Origin: CAZWDO01 sp964632485 [NCBI: uncultured bacterium]
GTDB taxonomy: Bacteria; JAGOEH01
Assembly: GCA_964632485.1 (NCBI GenBank)
Contig: CAZWDO010000006.1
Location: forward strand, 55,104 to 72,550
Length of the DNA: 17,447 nt
Reading direction: 5' to 3'
Part shown: positions 15,794 to 17,447 of the stretch, piece after piece
Position numbering within the stretch: the stretch's first letter is position 1
Layout of the letters: each line of letters starts with the position of its first letter
Made by a program: the position numbers and the translations under genes
The notes under the pieces: model-generated
What the model saw: only the letters and a program-made list of their open reading frames with translations
The model's database searches: none
What the model was told of the DNA's origin: nothing

Positions 15794-17447
15794 ATGTTTC
15801 GGTTTTCAATTTACTTGTTTTTGCTGACAACCATTTGGTTGATTGCAATAGTGGCTCAGTCTCCTAAAGTGTTTACAGCTATTCACTGTGATCCCGGGGA
15901 AACCGAGAATTTTCCATTTTTACTGCAATTAGTAGATAGCGCCAACTATTATCAGATACCATTGACTTTGGAATTTACTCCCCAATGGGCGCGAATGATC
16001 CGAGTGGATACGCAAAAAATGAATCTATTGCGAATTTGGCAATCTCAGGGGCATGAGATTGCCGTTCATCATCATGGTTTAGGCGCTAAATCCTATTGGG
16101 ATGGCTATATGTCGAATCCCAACTCTGATAGCATTATAGCTCATGGTTTCAATCCTGACAGCCTGCAAGGCAATATGGATGATTTTTTGACCTTGATGCT
16201 CCCACTGTCAGGAGATTCCGTTATTCGCACATTGGGTACCGGTGATACTTCCGACTGGATTGCCGGTATTCCTTATCAGAATGATGGCAATTTTTTGGAA
16301 CATACCGGATTGCCCGTTGAAACCCGGGTTTATCATGGGAATCATGTATCGCGGGTAGGACAGGTTTTTATGAACCATACGAACCCTGGGCTATTGAATG
16401 AGGTCACGGCGCTTTATAATTCATCGGCGGCCGATGCGGTCCTTGGGGTAGTTTTTCATGTATATAATTTTAAATATAATCCTTCTCTGTATAGCCGGTG
16501 GTTTGATTTTATTTCGGATAAAAATAGCATGACCGTCAGTGAAATAATTAAGAATAGCGCGCAGTATGTCGATTCATTGATTACCTATATTCCCTCATCA
16601 GTTGCCGGTGATACGGGTATTGCCGTGCAGGTTATTTTTCCATCATTCGGCCGTTTGGGACCAAAAGGCGCTCCTATTGCGATTATTGCGCAGGGTGGAA
16701 AACTCGGTGGTGGTATCGGGGAGGGGCAAATGGATTTGAAGCGATTTGGAATTGTTGAAATATGTTTTAATTTCCCGGGAAGTGTGGGGGGAATGCCGGA
16801 TGTGGCCAGCGGAGGGAGTTATGATTTTCGCGGAGTTGATTGTATCCGCGCCTTCGCTGATGTGATCCGATTTGCCCAGGGTAAACTTGCCGATATCAAT
16901 GGTAACACCATTAGCGATTATACTTCTCTGAGAGTCGCAACTGAGAATGTCGGACTGGTGGGTCTTTCCAATGGCGGAAATATTGCGATTGCCGCCCCGG
17001 CAATCCACGCCGCTGAAATCGACTCCTTAGGCTGGATTGTCACCTGGGAATCCCCTGTCGGCGATGCGATGCCCACCGCAGAGGCGGGCAGTCCTCATAA
17101 TACGGATCCCCCCAATCCCTTTACAAATCCGGCTTATAATATAGTTGATGGAACCTTCGATTATTCAAAACTTTCCTACTCTCCATCCGTCTATTACCGC
17201 AACGATGATCATCAACAATATGATGGGGGACTCTTTTATGATATTAATTCAGATGCGCAATGGGATATAAATTCCGATTTTGCAATTGTTCCGTTTTTTT
17301 ATCTGGGTAAATTCCATGCTTCGGAAAACGCGTCGGAATATGCGTGGAGCCACAATTTATATCCGGTTTCACCCCCTGCCCATATTGCGACACTGGAGGA
17401 AACCCGTGAATTTTGGTATTGGCGTAACGGTGAAAAATGGATCGACA
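15794..17447 (+). CDS. Secreted two-domain protein: NodB-like deacetylase region plus alpha/beta-hydrolase region (partial)
   Basis: I translated 551 codons from ATG 15794 to the right edge with no stop. Residues 1-21 form a signal peptide (cleavage likely after IVA, before Gln22). The region about 25-265 resembles polysaccharide deacetylases of the NodB fold: IHCDPGE with Asp33 sits where the first metal Asp is expected, and GHEIAVHHHG (His92-94) where the metal histidines lie. From about 275 a second domain starts, with VGLVGLSNGGN; Ser392 in G-x-S-x-G-G is a convincing alpha/beta-hydrolase nucleophile elbow. The catalytic His, and perhaps the acid, are not identifiable before the edge. The product is probably exported and may act on an acylated polymer, but substrate and activity are unknown. 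AGAGG lies upstream, behind a perfect promoter. The domain calls are by eye; the hydrolase call is stronger than the deacetylase call. Confidence 0.8.
   Translation, partial: MFRFSIYLFLLTTIWLIAIVAQSPKVFTAIHCDPGETENFPFLLQLVDSANYYQIPLTLEFTPQWARMIRVDTQKMNLLRIWQSQGHEIAVHHHGLGAKSYWDGYMSNPNSDSIIAHGFNPDSLQGNMDDFLTLMLPLSGDSVIRTLGTGDTSDWIAGIPYQNDGNFLEHTGLPVETRVYHGNHVSRVGQVFMNHTNPGLLNEVTALYNSSAADAVLGVVFHVYNFKYNPSLYSRWFDFISDKNSMTVSEIIKNSAQYVDSLITYIPSSVAGDTGIAVQVIFPSFGRLGPKGAPIAIIAQGGKLGGGIGEGQMDLKRFGIVEICFNFPGSVGGMPDVASGGSYDFRGVDCIRAFADVIRFAQGKLADINGNTISDYTSLRVATENVGLVGLSNGGNIAIAAPAIHAAEIDSLGWIVTWESPVGDAMPTAEAGSPHNTDPPNPFTNPAYNIVDGTFDYSKLSYSPSVYYRNDDHQQYDGGLFYDINSDAQWDINSDFAIVPFFYLGKFHASENASEYAWSHNLYPVSPPAHIATLEETREFWYWRNGEKWID

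Noticed and set aside
1-17447. tRNA or rRNA genes, insertion sequences, CRISPR arrays and prophage genes.
   Set aside because: None was seen: the intergenic gaps are all under about 250 bp, no cloverleaf, spaced-repeat array or transposase motif could be read, and gene order looks like ordinary chromosome.

Overview
The window is a gene-dense bacterial chromosomal segment with moderate GC and no gene-free stretch longer than about 250 bases. It holds 15 protein-coding genes, two of them cut by the window edges, and no RNA gene, insertion sequence, prophage or CRISPR array that I can recognise. The mix of a double-propeller (Reg_prop/Y_Y_Y) sensor kinase, a secreted C69 dipeptidase and many envelope lipoproteins suggests the FCB assemblage (Bacteroidota, Calditrichota, Cloacimonadota, 'Marinimicrobia', KSB1-like). 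Several genes have clear Shine-Dalgarno sites and near-perfect TTGACA/TATAAT promoters. That argues against core Bacteroidia and for one of the other lineages. The lineage assignment is inference.

Layout, left to right. (1) 1-2413, minus: radA followed after 9 bp by tgt, which runs off the left edge. They look like an operon from a TTGACT-17-TATTCT promoter. (2) 2591-4204, plus: a secreted C69 dipeptidase, divergent from radA. (3) 4234-9867, minus: a tight seven-gene operon ribD-ribE-ribBA-ribH-nusB-metallophosphoesterase-HD-GYP response regulator. Junctions overlap or have gaps of 19 bp or less. The rib genes cover GTP and ribulose-5-phosphate to riboflavin except the phosphatase step, and the leader is too short for an FMN riboswitch. 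(4) 9956-14725, minus: a three-gene envelope signalling cassette. It has a 1060-residue histidine kinase with 14 propeller blades, a small coiled-coil lipoprotein and a PQQ-propeller lipoprotein, joined by a 4-bp overlap and a 4-bp gap. The kinase gene appears to be transcribed as a leaderless mRNA. (5) 14887-15561, minus: an M50B-type membrane metalloprotease-like protein. (6) 15794 to the right edge, plus: a secreted protein joining a NodB-like deacetylase region to an alpha/beta-hydrolase region. It is divergent from the M50 gene, and both have consensus promoters flanking palindromic and direct-repeat sites.

How the genes may work together: the housekeeping parts (tRNA queuosine modification, recombination repair, flavin synthesis, antitermination) are ordinary. 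The least explained parts are the kinase/lipoprotein cassette, which has no adjacent response regulator, the HD-GYP regulator at the end of the flavin operon, which has no adjacent kinase, and the deacetylase/hydrolase fusion. Pairing the orphan kinase with the HD-GYP regulator about 6 kb downstream on the same strand is a testable guess, not something the sequence proves.
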